This document shows, piece after piece, positions 1 through 8,204 of a stretch of DNA of 64,000 nucleotides. Under the pieces are notes generated by a model. It was given only the letters and a program-made list of their open reading frames with translations, had not been told where the DNA came from and ran no database searches. Origin of the DNA: Microcella alkaliphila (lineage in GTDB: Bacteria > Actinomycetota > Actinomycetes > Actinomycetales > Microbacteriaceae). The position numbers and the translations under genes are program-made. Numbering within the stretch: position 1 is the stretch's first letter; each line of letters starts with the position of its first letter. The DNA is taken from contig NZ_SGXT01000011.1 in NCBI RefSeq assembly GCF_004216855.1, forward strand, positions 124,001 through 188,000. The letters are read 5' to 3'.

Positions 1-391
1 CCTCAGTGATTTTCGGGGAGTTTCCCCGGTCGCGCTCGTGTTCTTTCCGCTTGCCTTCACCGGCACGTGCACGGGCGAACTCTGTGAGCTGCGCGACAAC
101 ATCGGGCTTTTCGCCGACGCTGGCGTTCAGGTGGTGGGCATCTCTGTCGACTCGACGGCGACCCTGCGGCAGTTCGCCGACCAGGAGGGGTTCACCTTCC
201 CGCTGCTGAGCGACTTTTGGCCCCACGGCGCGGTGGCGCGGTCGTACGGCGCCTTCGTGGAGGACCGCGGCTTCGCCGCTCGCGCCACCGTGGTTGTCAA
301 CAACTCAGGACTAGTGCACGCCGCGTTCGCCACGTCGCCCGGCGAAGCCCGCGATCTGGCGGCCTACCGCCAGGCGATCGCGAGCCTCTGA
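1..391 (+). CDS. ahpE: AhpE/BCP-type peroxiredoxin, 5'-partial
   Basis: Thiol peroxidase that reduces hydroperoxides in the cytosol. The 5' end lies outside the window; the frame is open from base 2, giving about 129 residues. The block FTGTCTGELCELRD carries the peroxidatic Cys and a second Cys five residues later, the arrangement of BCP-type 2-Cys enzymes; mycobacterial AhpE has only the first. FPLLSDFWPHGAV is nearly identical to mycobacterial AhpE. Codons for VNNSGL near the C-terminus coincide with an inverted copy of a repeat found twice downstream. Family call is firm; the resolving mechanism is inferred. Confidence 0.93.
   Translation, partial: LSDFRGVSPVALVFFPLAFTGTCTGELCELRDNIGLFADAGVQVVGISVDSTATLRQFADQEGFTFPLLSDFWPHGAVARSYGAFVEDRGFAARATVVVNNSGLVHAAFATSPGEARDLAAYRQAIASL
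296..313 (-). repeat. 18-bp repeat, inverted copy inside ahpE
   Basis: GTCAACAACTCAGGACTA on the plus strand is the exact reverse complement of the first 18 bases of the two downstream copies at 397 and 442. It lies in frame within ahpE and encodes part of VNNSGL. Together with the 397 copy it could form an 18-bp stem around an 83-nt loop. Confidence 0.85.
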
Positions 392-396
392 CTCGG

Positions 397-415
397 TAGT
401 CCTGAGTTGTTGACG
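397..415 (+). repeat. 19-bp direct repeat, copy 1
   Basis: TAGTCCTGAGTTGTTGACG, starting 6 nt after the ahpE stop. It is identical to the copy at 442-460 (45-bp period), and its first 18 bases are the inverse of the in-gene copy at 296-313. Confidence 0.85.
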
Positions 416-441
416 GGGCGTGTGTGTGGGGCGACGAGCGT

Positions 442-460
442 TAGTCCTGAGTTGTTGACG
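442..460 (+). repeat. 19-bp direct repeat, copy 2, in the tRNA-Val promoter region
   Basis: Same 19 bases as copy 1. It ends with TTGACG, 9 bp before a TAGGCT hexamer at 470-475 that looks like the -10 of tRNA-Val. The repeat therefore sits where the -35 region would be, although the TTGACG itself is too close to that -10 to be a standard -35. Confidence 0.8.
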
Positions 461-485
461 CGGGGGCGGTAGGCTGGCGCCGCAC

Positions 486-562
486 GGGCTCTTAGCTCAG
501 TTGGTTAGAGCGCCACGTTTACACCGTGGATGTCGGGGGTTCGAATCCCTCAGGGCCCACCA
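486..562 (+). tRNA. tRNA-Val(UAC)
   Basis: Full cloverleaf with encoded CCA. The acceptor GGGCTCT (486-492) pairs with AGGGCCC (552-558) with one G-U pair, followed by A73 and CCA. The anticodon stem is CCACG/CGTGG around loop TTTACAC, giving anticodon UAC (Val, GUA/GUG codons). The T-arm contains GGTTCGAATCC. A TAGGCT -10-like hexamer lies 10 nt upstream. Confidence 0.97.
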
Positions 563-615
563 CCCGGTACGCGGCATCACACAACCGTGTCGGATGTCGC
601 TCGTACGCTCGCGGT

Positions 616-1488
616 GTGCCGCGACCCGTCCACGACTGGTGGGCCCGACGCCAGTGGGCGACCGGGCTCGCTGAACCCTACCCGGTGGGGCGCTTTCGCG
701 ACGCGTGGGCGCCATTCGTGCCGCTCGTCGGCCAGTACCGCCCCGAGCGAAACGCCGAGTTGCTGCTGTCGCAGATTCCGCCGGCTGCCGATGTCTACCT
801 CGTGTGGGTGTGCACGATCGGCCACGACTTCGTCGCGACCCCGGCCGAACAGCGCGCGCGCCCCGGCGCGCGTCGCGCCCGCGGCGACTGGTGTCCGGTC
901 TGCGCGACCCCCTCGGCCGCGCCGGCTGGAGCCTCTCGTTACCCGCGTCCGCCGATGACCGAGCCCGCGGCGATCAGACGACGCCCTCTCGCAGACCCGG
1001 TGCGCCAACGCCCCCTGCCCGACGCCACGCCGCCGCGGCCCGGCATAGCCTTCGTCTCGGCCCGCGCCGCGGCCGCAACCTCCGCCGCACAGGAGCGGCT
1101 GCGCGCGCTCATCGCCGAACGCCTCGACTGCGACCTCTCGGCCACGGCGATCACCACCGCCCAAACCTTCCACGGCAAACGCGAGGTGTGGCCCGACGTG
1201 GTCATCCCCGAGCTCGCGGTTGCGATCGAGTACGACACCGTCGGTCGCGCGGGCGACGAACACATCGGTCGCCGCGAGCGCTCCGACCACCGCAAAGATG
1301 CACTGCTGCGGGCGGCGGGCTGGGAGGTCGTGCGCCTGCGCCAGAAGCCGCTTCGACCATTGGCCCCGCACGACCTGGTCGTTTCGGGCGTCTCCGCCCC
1401 GGCCGTCGAGGCCCTCATCGACCGCCTCGCCGAGCTACGGGGTGCGCTCATCGTCGATGCGTATCGGCGTCACGCGAACACCGGCTGA
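616..1488 (+). CDS. Treble-clef zinc finger plus Vsr/PD-(D/E)XK-like nuclease protein
   Basis: A 290-aa protein of unknown role. Cys66, His70, Cys93 and Cys96 (spacing C-x3-H, C-x2-C in a W.C..GH....P..R context) match the treble-clef 'probable zinc-ribbon' domain found next to nuclease domains. The C-terminal third has DVVIPELAVAIEYD followed by RKDALLRAAGWEVVRLR, the core of Vsr-like/DUF559 restriction-fold endonucleases: an acidic strand, then a strand ending in a basic helix. The frame runs back into tRNA-Val, so the GTG at 616 was chosen as the first sensible start; no clear ribosome site supports it. Function is inferred from fold only. Confidence 0.7.
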   Translation: MPRPVHDWWARRQWATGLAEPYPVGRFRDAWAPFVPLVGQYRPERNAELLLSQIPPAADVYLVWVCTIGHDFVATPAEQRARPGARRARGDWCPVCATPSAAPAGASRYPRPPMTEPAAIRRRPLADPVRQRPLPDATPPRPGIAFVSARAAAATSAAQERLRALIAERLDCDLSATAITTAQTFHGKREVWPDVVIPELAVAIEYDTVGRAGDEHIGRRERSDHRKDALLRAAGWEVVRLRQKPLRPLAPHDLVVSGVSAPAVEALIDRLAELRGALIVDAYRRHANTG

Positions 1489-1495
1489 CCTCGAC

Positions 1496-1873
1496 CTAGA
1501 GGCCGGCGAAAAGCGCGAGCACCAGGGCAATGAATACGACGACGAACACGGTCGGCGTCACAAACCGCACCACGTTCACGCCCCAGCCCATCGCGATGAT
1601 GCGCGTGGCGAGCGGGCCGGGCGCGTCCACCGCGCGCAATCCCTGAACGACCGCCGCCCCCTCGGTCGCCGCCGCGTACTGTGCGGCGGCACCGAGAATG
1701 CCCGACGCGAGCAGGATGCCCGTGGCGGCCACGCGGACGGCGAGCGACGTCTCGGCGAGCCCGTCCACGAGCATCCAGACGGTGAAGGCGAGCAGCAGGG
1801 TAGGCGCGATCTGCGACACGATGATGTGCCACCGGGTTGTGTTCCACTGACGGATCAGGTCGGTCTCGCTCAT
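1496..1873 (-). CDS. Small four-helix membrane protein, unknown function
   Basis: A 125-aa hydrophobic protein with about four predicted membrane segments: near residues 18-37 and 43-65, a segment around 88-103, and a C-terminal one from about 105 to 124. The start is well supported by GAGGAG six bases before ATG at 1873. It converges on the putative nuclease with only 7 bp between stops, and diverges from the EamA transporter. No family is recognised. Confidence 0.75.
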   Translation of the reverse strand: MSETDLIRQWNTTRWHIIVSQIAPTLLLAFTVWMLVDGLAETSLAVRVAATGILLASGILGAAAQYAAATEGAAVVQGLRAVDAPGPLATRIIAMGWGVNVVRFVTPTVFVVVFIALVLALFAGL

Positions 1874-2005
1874 GCGCGCTCCTCGTCATCGGAGTGTCCG
1901 GATGCGGGCCATGCCCGCTCAGCGCTCGGTCTCGCACTGTTGCCTGCGCGGATACGATGGCACGACCCTCGTGTCGTCCACGAGCCGTCACCCCTCGGAG
2001 CCGCC

Positions 2006-2905
2006 GTGATTCTTGCCGTCTGGGCCGTCGTCTTCGCCTCGGCGCTCTGGGGCACCACCGGCACGGCCGCGACGTTCCTCTCGCGTGACGTCAGCCCGCT
2101 CGCGACCGGCTCGGCCACCATGGCGATTGGCGGCGCGCTGCTCTTCGCCATCGCCGCTCGGCCCGCCTCTCGGGCGATCGCCGACCCGCAAGCCCGCCGC
2201 TGGCTGCTCGTCGGCGCAATCGGCGTCGTTGTCTATCCGCTCGCGTTCTACAGCTCGATGTCGCTGGCGGGCGTCGCGATCGGAAACGTCGTCTCCCTTG
2301 GCTCGGGGCCACTGTTTGCTGCCCTGTTGGAGTGGCGCGTCACGCGACGACCGCTGACTCGCCGATGGATGCTCGCGGCCGCGATCTCGATAACCGGCGT
2401 CGTCATGCTCGCGGCCGGTGGGCACGGCGGCGACTCACCCGTGAACCCCGACGACGTTCCGGCCGGTGTCGCGCTCGGCCTGCTCGCGGGGGCCGCGTAT
2501 GCGCTCTACACGTTCACCTCCGCCGAGGTCATCGCGCGCGGCCACAGCAGCCGCGCGACGATGGGCGCCGTCTTTGGGCTGGGCGCCATCCCGCTCGCCG
2601 TGGTGCTCGGCTTCACCGGTGCCCCGCTCGTGCAGTCGCTCGGAAACGTGTCGATCATCGCCTACCTCGCGCTCGGTCCGATGTTTCTCGCGTACGTTCT
2701 CTTCGGTATAGGGCTGCGTCGCCTGCGCAGTTCCGTCGTGACCGTGATCACGCTGCTCGAGCCCCTCATGGCGACCCTCCTCGCGGTCGCGGTCGTGGGG
2801 GAGCGCCTCGACCTGCTCGGCTGGTGTGGCCTCGGGGTCATCCTCATCGGCGTAACCCTGCTTTCTCCGGCCCGTCGCCCCCGGTTGCGGCCCCCGCGCA
2901 CCTAA
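2006..2905 (+). CDS. EamA/DMT-family transporter
   Basis: A 299-aa integral membrane protein with about ten hydrophobic helices in two EamA repeats: the first half has LWGTTGTAATFL and YSSMSLAGVAIGNVVSLGSGPLFAALL, the second ALYTFTSAEVIARG and TVITLLEPLMATLLAVAVVGE. DMT-superfamily members mostly export small metabolites; the substrate is not evident. The frame is open far upstream, but GTG 2006 has GGAG five bases ahead and begins directly with the first helix. The stop TAA is part of the TAACAT hexamer that may be the -10 of the next gene. Confidence 0.85.
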   Translation: MILAVWAVVFASALWGTTGTAATFLSRDVSPLATGSATMAIGGALLFAIAARPASRAIADPQARRWLLVGAIGVVVYPLAFYSSMSLAGVAIGNVVSLGSGPLFAALLEWRVTRRPLTRRWMLAAAISITGVVMLAAGGHGGDSPVNPDDVPAGVALGLLAGAAYALYTFTSAEVIARGHSSRATMGAVFGLGAIPLAVVLGFTGAPLVQSLGNVSIIAYLALGPMFLAYVLFGIGLRRLRSSVVTVITLLEPLMATLLAVAVVGERLDLLGWCGLGVILIGVTLLSPARRPRLRPPRT

Positions 2906-2915
2906 CATCGGGGCC

Positions 2916-5561
2916 ATGGTCGACAGTCCCGCGTCCGCCCCCGACGACGCTGACTCCGTGACGCCACCGGGCCCGCGTCGTTCGACCTACACGCCTCCGC
3001 AGGCGCAGAGCCCTGACGATGACCCGATTGCCGATGCGATCGCTGCGGAGTATCGCGCCTGGGTGCCGGTGAAGCGTCAGCCCGAGCCGCCCGCTCCGGC
3101 GGCCTCCGCGCCGAACACCCCCGTCACCCCTCCCGAGAACCCGCTGGCAGGGTTGAGCGCACCCGAGGCAGCTCCGCCCAGCCCGTCGATCCCACCGCCG
3201 CCGTCGCGCGCCTCCCTTACCGACGCCGACCTCGTCGCCGTGCTTGACCCCGATCTCGCCGGGGGCAACACGGGTGCGCTCATCAACCTGTTCGAGGAGC
3301 AACTCACCCTGCGCGAGCAGGAGCTGCGGCAACTCGACGCGTGGGAGGAGCAGGTGCGTCGCCTCGGCGTCGAGAGCGCCGACGAGATCGTCGCCTCGGT
3401 GCGCTCGGCGTACACCGGGGTGATCGACGTCATTCCGCCGGCCGCGCACGCACAGACTTCGTCCGCGTCCGCGTCCTCGCCGCCGGCGGCTGCCGGACCC
3501 GCGCCCGCGCCGCCGCTCGCGCCCGCTCCGAACGACGTGCCCTCAGCCGACAGCGCCCCGACGGCGCCCGGCCAGGTTGTCGCTCCGGTCATCGACCCGG
3601 CAACCTTGACGGCGGGGGAGTTGTCGTCGGTGCTCGCGGATGCGCCCCCGCCCGACATGGCCCAGCGCACCGTGGCGACCCCGCCGGAGGACGGTCTCGA
3701 CCTCGACGAGTCAGTGCCGCCGCCGCTCGTCGAACCCGACATTGCAGAATCGCCGAGCGACCCGCTCGCGCAGGCCTCCAACTGGGATGCTCTGCTCGCG
3801 ACGGCGACGGACGGAACGCCCGCAACCTCCGAACCACCCGCGCTGTCGCCGTTCACGCTCACGCCGGCGTCGCCCTCCGCCCCGGCGGAGACGTCCGCGC
3901 TCGACGAGGAGTCACGGCCCGACAGGCAGTCCGACAGTGCGCCGCCCAGCCTCGAACCTGCCCCTGAGACGCCGCCATCCGCACCGGCGCCCGTTCCTGC
4001 AGCCACCCCGGTAGCCGCACCGGCTCCCGCGGCGCCTCAGCCTCCGGCCGCCGAGACACCGCCGGCAGCCGAACATCCGCCCCTTCCGACCGCGGCCGAC
4101 ACGCCCGCTCGTGGCCCACGGTCCTTCGCGCTCGAGCAGAGCGCGCTCGAGCCGACCCCGGCGGCGCTGCGGGCCGGCCGCGCTGTGCGGCTCTTCTGGC
4201 TGTGGTTTGCGGTCAACGCCTCGGTCGTGACGGTGGCTCTCGGTGCGCTCCTCATCGCCGACGGCGCGAGCCTGCGCCAGGCGGTGCTCGCCGCCCTCGG
4301 CGGTGTCGCACTGTCGTCGTTCCTGCTCGGAGTCATCACCCGCACGGGGCGGTGGAGCGGGCAGCCGACGATCGTCGTTGCACGCGCCACATTCGGCACC
4401 GTCGGCAATGCGATTCCTGCCGGAGTCGCCGTCCTCGTGCGCGTGCTGTGGGCATCCGCCTTGCTGTACCTGCTCGGCATCGGTGTCGCCGAGGTTCTCG
4501 TCGAGGCGCAACTGGACGGCGGGCTGGGCCGTCCCACGCTGACCGTCATCGTCGCCGCGGTGGGCTTCCTCATCGCCGCCGCCGCCGCTCTCGTGGGTTT
4601 CGGGCTCATCGCCCGACTCGGGGCCATCATCGCCCCGCTCGCGGGAATCCTTGTCGTCGGGCTCATCGTGCTCACCGGGCCGCTTGTCGATCTCGGCAAC
4701 GCCCTGTCGATCCCCGACGGATCCTGGGCGCTGCTCGTTGGCGGATCCGTCTTGATTCTCAGCGCCATTGGGCTCGCCTGGGTGAGCAGCGGAGGCGACC
4801 TGGTCCGCTACCAGGCGCCCGGGGCCTCCGGAACGGCCGCCGCACTGTGGACCGGCCTCGGGGTCGCGGCCCCCGCATTCCTGCTGATCGGCTGGGGCGC
4901 GGCGCTCTCCGCATCGAACCCTGTGGTGCTGGAGGGGCTCGTCGCCAATCCCGTCGACACACTCGCGCGGCTGCTGCCCCTCTGGTACCCGGTGCCCCTG
5001 GCCCTCGCCGTCGCGTTGAGCCTCATCGCGGGCGCTGCGTTCAGCCTGTATTCCGGGGGTTTCGCCGTCCTCACGCTGGGCGCGCCGGCACCGCGCTGGC
5101 TGGGCGTGCTGATCGCCGCCGTGGTCGCTGCGGCTGCCCTGGTGGCTCTCATCCTCGCCGGCGGGGGAGTCGCGGGCCTCCTGCGTGACGCCCTCGTCGT
5201 CTTGGCCGTGCCCGTCGCGGCCTGGGCTGGCATCGTCGGCACGGAGACTTTGCTGCGCCGTCGGCGCGTGCACGCCCCCTCGCTTCTGCAGCCGGGTGGT
5301 GTCTACCCGTCGGTTCGGTGGGTGCCACTCGCCGGGTTCGTCGTCACCACCGCCCTCGGTCTGGGCTTTGTGACCGCGTCTACGTCGTGGCTCGCCTGGA
5401 CAGGCTACCTGTGGCCGCTTCTGCCACTGCCCGCCGACAGCGCATGGGTCAATTCGGATGCGGGCGTGATTCTGGCTCTCCTTCTCGGCGCGATCGTCGC
5501 GGCCATCAGCCTCCCCGGGCTGCGCCGTCTGCACGATGTCGAGGCCAGCGCGACCGCGTGA
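2916..5561 (+). CDS. NCS1-like permease with long disordered N-terminus
   Basis: An 881-aa protein in two parts. Residues 1 to about 415 are dominated by Ala/Pro/Ser with acidic patches and one short helical stretch (about 100-170, LFEEQLTLREQELRQLDAWEE) that could be coiled coil. The rest is a polytopic domain of 11-12 helices; FWLWFAVNASVVTVALGALL and SGQPTIVVARATFG resemble cytosine/purine permeases of the NCS1 family. Likely a nucleobase or cofactor-precursor importer; substrate unknown. ATG 2916 lacks a ribosome site but has TAACAT seven bases upstream, suggesting a leaderless transcript. Confidence 0.8.
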   Translation: MVDSPASAPDDADSVTPPGPRRSTYTPPQAQSPDDDPIADAIAAEYRAWVPVKRQPEPPAPAASAPNTPVTPPENPLAGLSAPEAAPPSPSIPPPPSRASLTDADLVAVLDPDLAGGNTGALINLFEEQLTLREQELRQLDAWEEQVRRLGVESADEIVASVRSAYTGVIDVIPPAAHAQTSSASASSPPAAAGPAPAPPLAPAPNDVPSADSAPTAPGQVVAPVIDPATLTAGELSSVLADAPPPDMAQRTVATPPEDGLDLDESVPPPLVEPDIAESPSDPLAQASNWDALLATATDGTPATSEPPALSPFTLTPASPSAPAETSALDEESRPDRQSDSAPPSLEPAPETPPSAPAPVPAATPVAAPAPAAPQPPAAETPPAAEHPPLPTAADTPARGPRSFALEQSALEPTPAALRAGRAVRLFWLWFAVNASVVTVALGALLIADGASLRQAVLAALGGVALSSFLLGVITRTGRWSGQPTIVVARATFGTVGNAIPAGVAVLVRVLWASALLYLLGIGVAEVLVEAQLDGGLGRPTLTVIVAAVGFLIAAAAALVGFGLIARLGAIIAPLAGILVVGLIVLTGPLVDLGNALSIPDGSWALLVGGSVLILSAIGLAWVSSGGDLVRYQAPGASGTAAALWTGLGVAAPAFLLIGWGAALSASNPVVLEGLVANPVDTLARLLPLWYPVPLALAVALSLIAGAAFSLYSGGFAVLTLGAPAPRWLGVLIAAVVAAAALVALILAGGGVAGLLRDALVVLAVPVAAWAGIVGTETLLRRRRVHAPSLLQPGGVYPSVRWVPLAGFVVTTALGLGFVTASTSWLAWTGYLWPLLPLPADSAWVNSDAGVILALLLGAIVAAISLPGLRRLHDVEASATA

Positions 5562-5605
5562 GCGACCGTCCCGCGCGCGGGGCCCCTGCTCCTAGACTTG
5601 CGGGC

Positions 5606-6448
5606 ATGCCCGTGACTCTCCGCGATGTGTGCGCCGTCCTCGAGCGGCGCTTCCCGCTCGACGGTGCCGAAGAGTGGGATGCACCCGGGCTGGTCGTCGG
5701 CGATCCTGAGGAGCCGGTCACGGGCATCCACCTCGCCGTTGACGCGGTCGCCGCGACGATCGACGAAGCGGTCGCACTCGGGGCGCAACTGCTTCTCGTC
5801 CACCACCCGCTGCTCTTGCGCGGCGTGACGTCCGTCGCGGAATCGACGGCCAAAGGCGCGCTGATCGCACGCCTCATCCGATCAGGATGCGCGTTGTACG
5901 CCGCCCACACGAACGCTGACGTTGTCGAGACGGGCACGAGCGCGCGGCTCGCCGGCGCGATCGGCCTGGTCGATGCCGTTCCGATCGTGCCGGGGGCGCC
6001 CGGACGCGGTCTTGGCCGCGTTGGCGAGCTCGACCCGCCGCTCACGCTTGGCGCGCTTGCGCAGCGAGTCGCCGACGTGCTGCCGCCTACCGTCGGGGGA
6101 GTTCGCTTCGCTGGCGACCCCGAGCGCTCGGTGTCACGCGTCGCAGTGTGTGGCGGGGCGGGCGACTCGCTGCTTTCTGACCCGGCCGTTCGCGGTGCCG
6201 ACGCGTACGTCACGTCAGATCTTCGGCACCACCCTGCGAGCGAGGCGCTCGAGTCGGCCGCCGTCGCGGGTGGGCCCGCTCTCATCGATACGGCCCACTG
6301 GGCGAGCGAGTCGCTCTGGCTCGACGCGGTCGCTGACGAGCTCCGCGCCGACTTTCCCGACGTGACGGTCACCGTCAGCCGCCTGTCTACCGACCCGTGG
6401 ACCGGCGTCGTCCACCGTGCGGTACCGTCCCCGTCTGACCGCCCCTAA
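5606..6448 (+). CDS. Nif3-like dinuclear metal-centre protein
   Basis: A 280-aa member of the NIF3/DUF34 family, hexameric proteins with a two-metal site often tied to GTP cyclohydrolase I-like chemistry or metal handling; the reaction is unsettled. LLLVHHPLLLRG carries the paired metal-binding His, ALYAAHTNADV another His-Asn-Asp site, and DTAHWASE near the end the conserved His/Glu pair. ATG 5606 is preferred: TAGACT sits seven bases upstream and the protein starts with the family's typical VxDVxxxLE. First gene of a Nif3, coiled-coil, RNase H run, the order of Rv2230c-Rv2228c. Confidence 0.92.
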   Translation: MPVTLRDVCAVLERRFPLDGAEEWDAPGLVVGDPEEPVTGIHLAVDAVAATIDEAVALGAQLLLVHHPLLLRGVTSVAESTAKGALIARLIRSGCALYAAHTNADVVETGTSARLAGAIGLVDAVPIVPGAPGRGLGRVGELDPPLTLGALAQRVADVLPPTVGGVRFAGDPERSVSRVAVCGGAGDSLLSDPAVRGADAYVTSDLRHHPASEALESAAVAGGPALIDTAHWASESLWLDAVADELRADFPDVTVTVSRLSTDPWTGVVHRAVPSPSDRP

Positions 6449-6472
6449 CCCCAGGAAGGCCCGCACACCCGC

Positions 6473-7213
6473 ATGGCTCTCACCGCTCCGCCCGAGGCCC
6501 AGGCGCTGCTGCTCGACCTGCAGCGCATCGATACCGACCTGCAGCGAATCGCGCATCGCTCCCGCACCCTGCCCGAGCAGGCTCGTCTGGACGAACTCAC
6601 GGCGCTCACTGCGTCCGTGCGCGAAAGCCTCGCCGAGCGCGAGAATGCGCTCGAGGATGCTCGTCTCGAACTCTCGCGGGTCGAGTCGGACGTGGCGCTC
6701 GTCGAGAAGCGCATTGCGCGTGACGAGGGGCTCGTCCAGCAGAGCTCGTCGGTGAAAGACATTGCGGGGCTCGAGCACGAGGTCGCCTCGCTGAAGACGC
6801 GCCTGTCCGACCTGGAAGAGATTGAACTGGCCATCATGGAGAAGGTTGAGACGATCGAGGCCGAGGTTGCCGACGCGCGCTCGACGCTCGAGGCCCACGA
6901 GTCGGCTGTCGCGGCGGCCACCGAGGCGCGCGACGAGGCGCTCGGGGGTCTTGCCCGCGAACGCGACAACCAGACGGCTGACCGCGCCGACGTCGCCAGC
7001 CGCATCCCTGCCGACCTGCTCGCCCTGTATGAGAAGCAGCGCGAACGCTACGGCGTCGGCGCCTCGCACCTGCGCGCCCGCGTGTCCAGCGCAAGCGGCG
7101 TCGAACTGACGGGTAACGACCTCGCGAGCGTCCGTGCCGCGGCGCCCGACGCCGTCATCCTCTGCCCCGACTCGAACGCGATCCTCGTCCGCACCGCGGA
7201 GTCGGGCCTGTGA
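6473..7213 (+). CDS. DUF164/zf-RING_7 coiled-coil protein with degenerate zinc ribbon
   Basis: A 246-aa protein. Residues 1 to about 185 are heptad-rich and highly charged (long coiled coil). The C-terminal 50 residues align with the zf-RING_7 zinc ribbon of this family but only one of its four cysteines remains: the first pair is replaced by Ser/Gly in VSSASGVEL and the second pair is CPDSNA. Zinc binding is therefore unlikely. The family is widespread and often adjacent to Nif3 and RNase H, as here; function unknown. Its stop overlaps the next start (GTGA), so the two are probably translationally coupled. Confidence 0.88.
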   Translation: MALTAPPEAQALLLDLQRIDTDLQRIAHRSRTLPEQARLDELTALTASVRESLAERENALEDARLELSRVESDVALVEKRIARDEGLVQQSSSVKDIAGLEHEVASLKTRLSDLEEIELAIMEKVETIEAEVADARSTLEAHESAVAAATEARDEALGGLARERDNQTADRADVASRIPADLLALYEKQRERYGVGASHLRARVSSASGVELTGNDLASVRAAAPDAVILCPDSNAILVRTAESGL

Positions 7214-7632
7214 CCCGCGAGCTCGTCGTCGAGGCCGACGGCGGCTCGCGCGGCAACCCCGGGCCCGCCGCCGGGGGAGCGGTGGTCATCGACCCGCAGA
7301 CCGGTGAGGTACTCGCCGAGCTGGGAGTGTGGGTCGGAACCGCCAGCAACAACGTCGCCGAGTATCGGGGAATGATCGAGGGCGTCCGCACCGCCATCGC
7401 CCTCGATCCCACCGCCGAGCTCACCGTGCGTCTCGACTCGAAGCTTGTCGTCGAGCAGATGACGGGCCGCTGGAAGATCAAACACCCCGCCATGGCGGAG
7501 CTCGCCGCGGAGGCGCGCGACGTGCTCACCGGCACCCCGGTGCGCTTCGAATGGATTCCGCGCGAGAAGAACACGCGCGCCGACGCCTGCGCAAACCAGG
7601 CGATGGACGCGCGGGCGTCGTTCCGTCGCTGA
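7210..7632 (+). CDS. RNase HI-family protein
   Basis: A 140-aa ribonuclease H-type enzyme, expected to cut the RNA strand of RNA-DNA hybrids. The carboxylates are visible in order: Asp in VEADGGSRGNPGPA, Glu in NNVAEYRGMI, Asp in VRLDSKLVVEQM and Asp in NTRADACAN. This is the short actinobacterial form; homologues such as Rv2228c are fused to a phosphatase domain that is absent here. GTG 7210 overlaps the previous stop by 4 nt. RNase P RNA follows on the same strand 43 bp later. Confidence 0.93.
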   Translation: MTRELVVEADGGSRGNPGPAAGGAVVIDPQTGEVLAELGVWVGTASNNVAEYRGMIEGVRTAIALDPTAELTVRLDSKLVVEQMTGRWKIKHPAMAELAAEARDVLTGTPVRFEWIPREKNTRADACANQAMDARASFRR

Positions 7633-7663
7633 CCGGGCCCCGCGCATCCCGCCCGCCAGGCGG

Positions 7664-7669
7664 TAGCCT
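7664..7669 (+). promoter_or_regulatory. -10 hexamer of rnpB
   Basis: TAGCCT ends six bases before the P1 helix start of RNase P RNA. Because the RNA 5' end is fixed by its structure, this calibrates the TAnnnT-to-transcript spacing used elsewhere in this window. Confidence 0.6.
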
Positions 7670-7675
7670 AGATAC

Positions 7676-8067
7676 GCAAGCGGGTCGGCTAGACGGTCGC
7701 GTCGGATGCGCGCCCCGAGTAATCGGGGAACGGCACCGCCGAGGAACGTCCGGGCTCCACAGAGCAGGGCGGTGGGTAACACCCACCCGGAGCAATCCGC
7801 GAGAAAGTGCAACAGAGAGCAGACCGCCGGCGGCTTCGGCCGCCGGTAAGGGTGAAACGGTGGTGTAAGAGACCACCAGAGCCCCGAGTGATCGGGGCTG
7901 CTGGGTAAACCTCGCCCGGAGCTAGATCAGACAGGCACCCGTGACGCTGCTCGCCGAGGTGCCGGGTAGATCGCTAGAGGGTGTCGGCAACGCCACCCCG
8001 AGATAGATGGCCGTCGTCCGGGGCTCGCCCCGGGCACAGAACCCGGCGTATCGGTCGGCCCGCTTGC
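7676..8067 (+). ncRNA. rnpB: RNase P RNA, bacterial type A
   Basis: Catalytic RNA of RNase P, which trims tRNA 5' ends. The 5' strand GCAAGCGGGTCG pairs with CGGCCCGCTTGC at the 3' end (P1). The core has GAGGAACGTCCGGGCTCC (7741-7758), CAGGGCGGTGGGTAA and the AGAGCAGACCGCC region, and the 3' domain ends with ACAGAACCCGGCGTATCGG. About 392 nt, normal for high-GC Gram-positives. The 137 bp that follow before the desaturase hold no gene and no convincing terminator. Confidence 0.96.
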
Positions 8068-8204
8068 CTCCGACCGCGACACGCCGCTCAGACCCGCCAT
8101 ATACCCACCTGGGCATGAGGGGCCGCGTAGCGTCGAATCATCTACCGAGCATCCGCTCACGCACCGCGCCGGCTGGGAAGTCGCAATTCGACCCCGAAGG
8201 CCGC

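Noticed and set aside
3912-5534. Long open frame on the minus strand opposite the permease
   Set aside because: Low-complexity Arg/Gly/Glu-rich translation with no family features; a GC-skewed mirror of the plus-strand gene.
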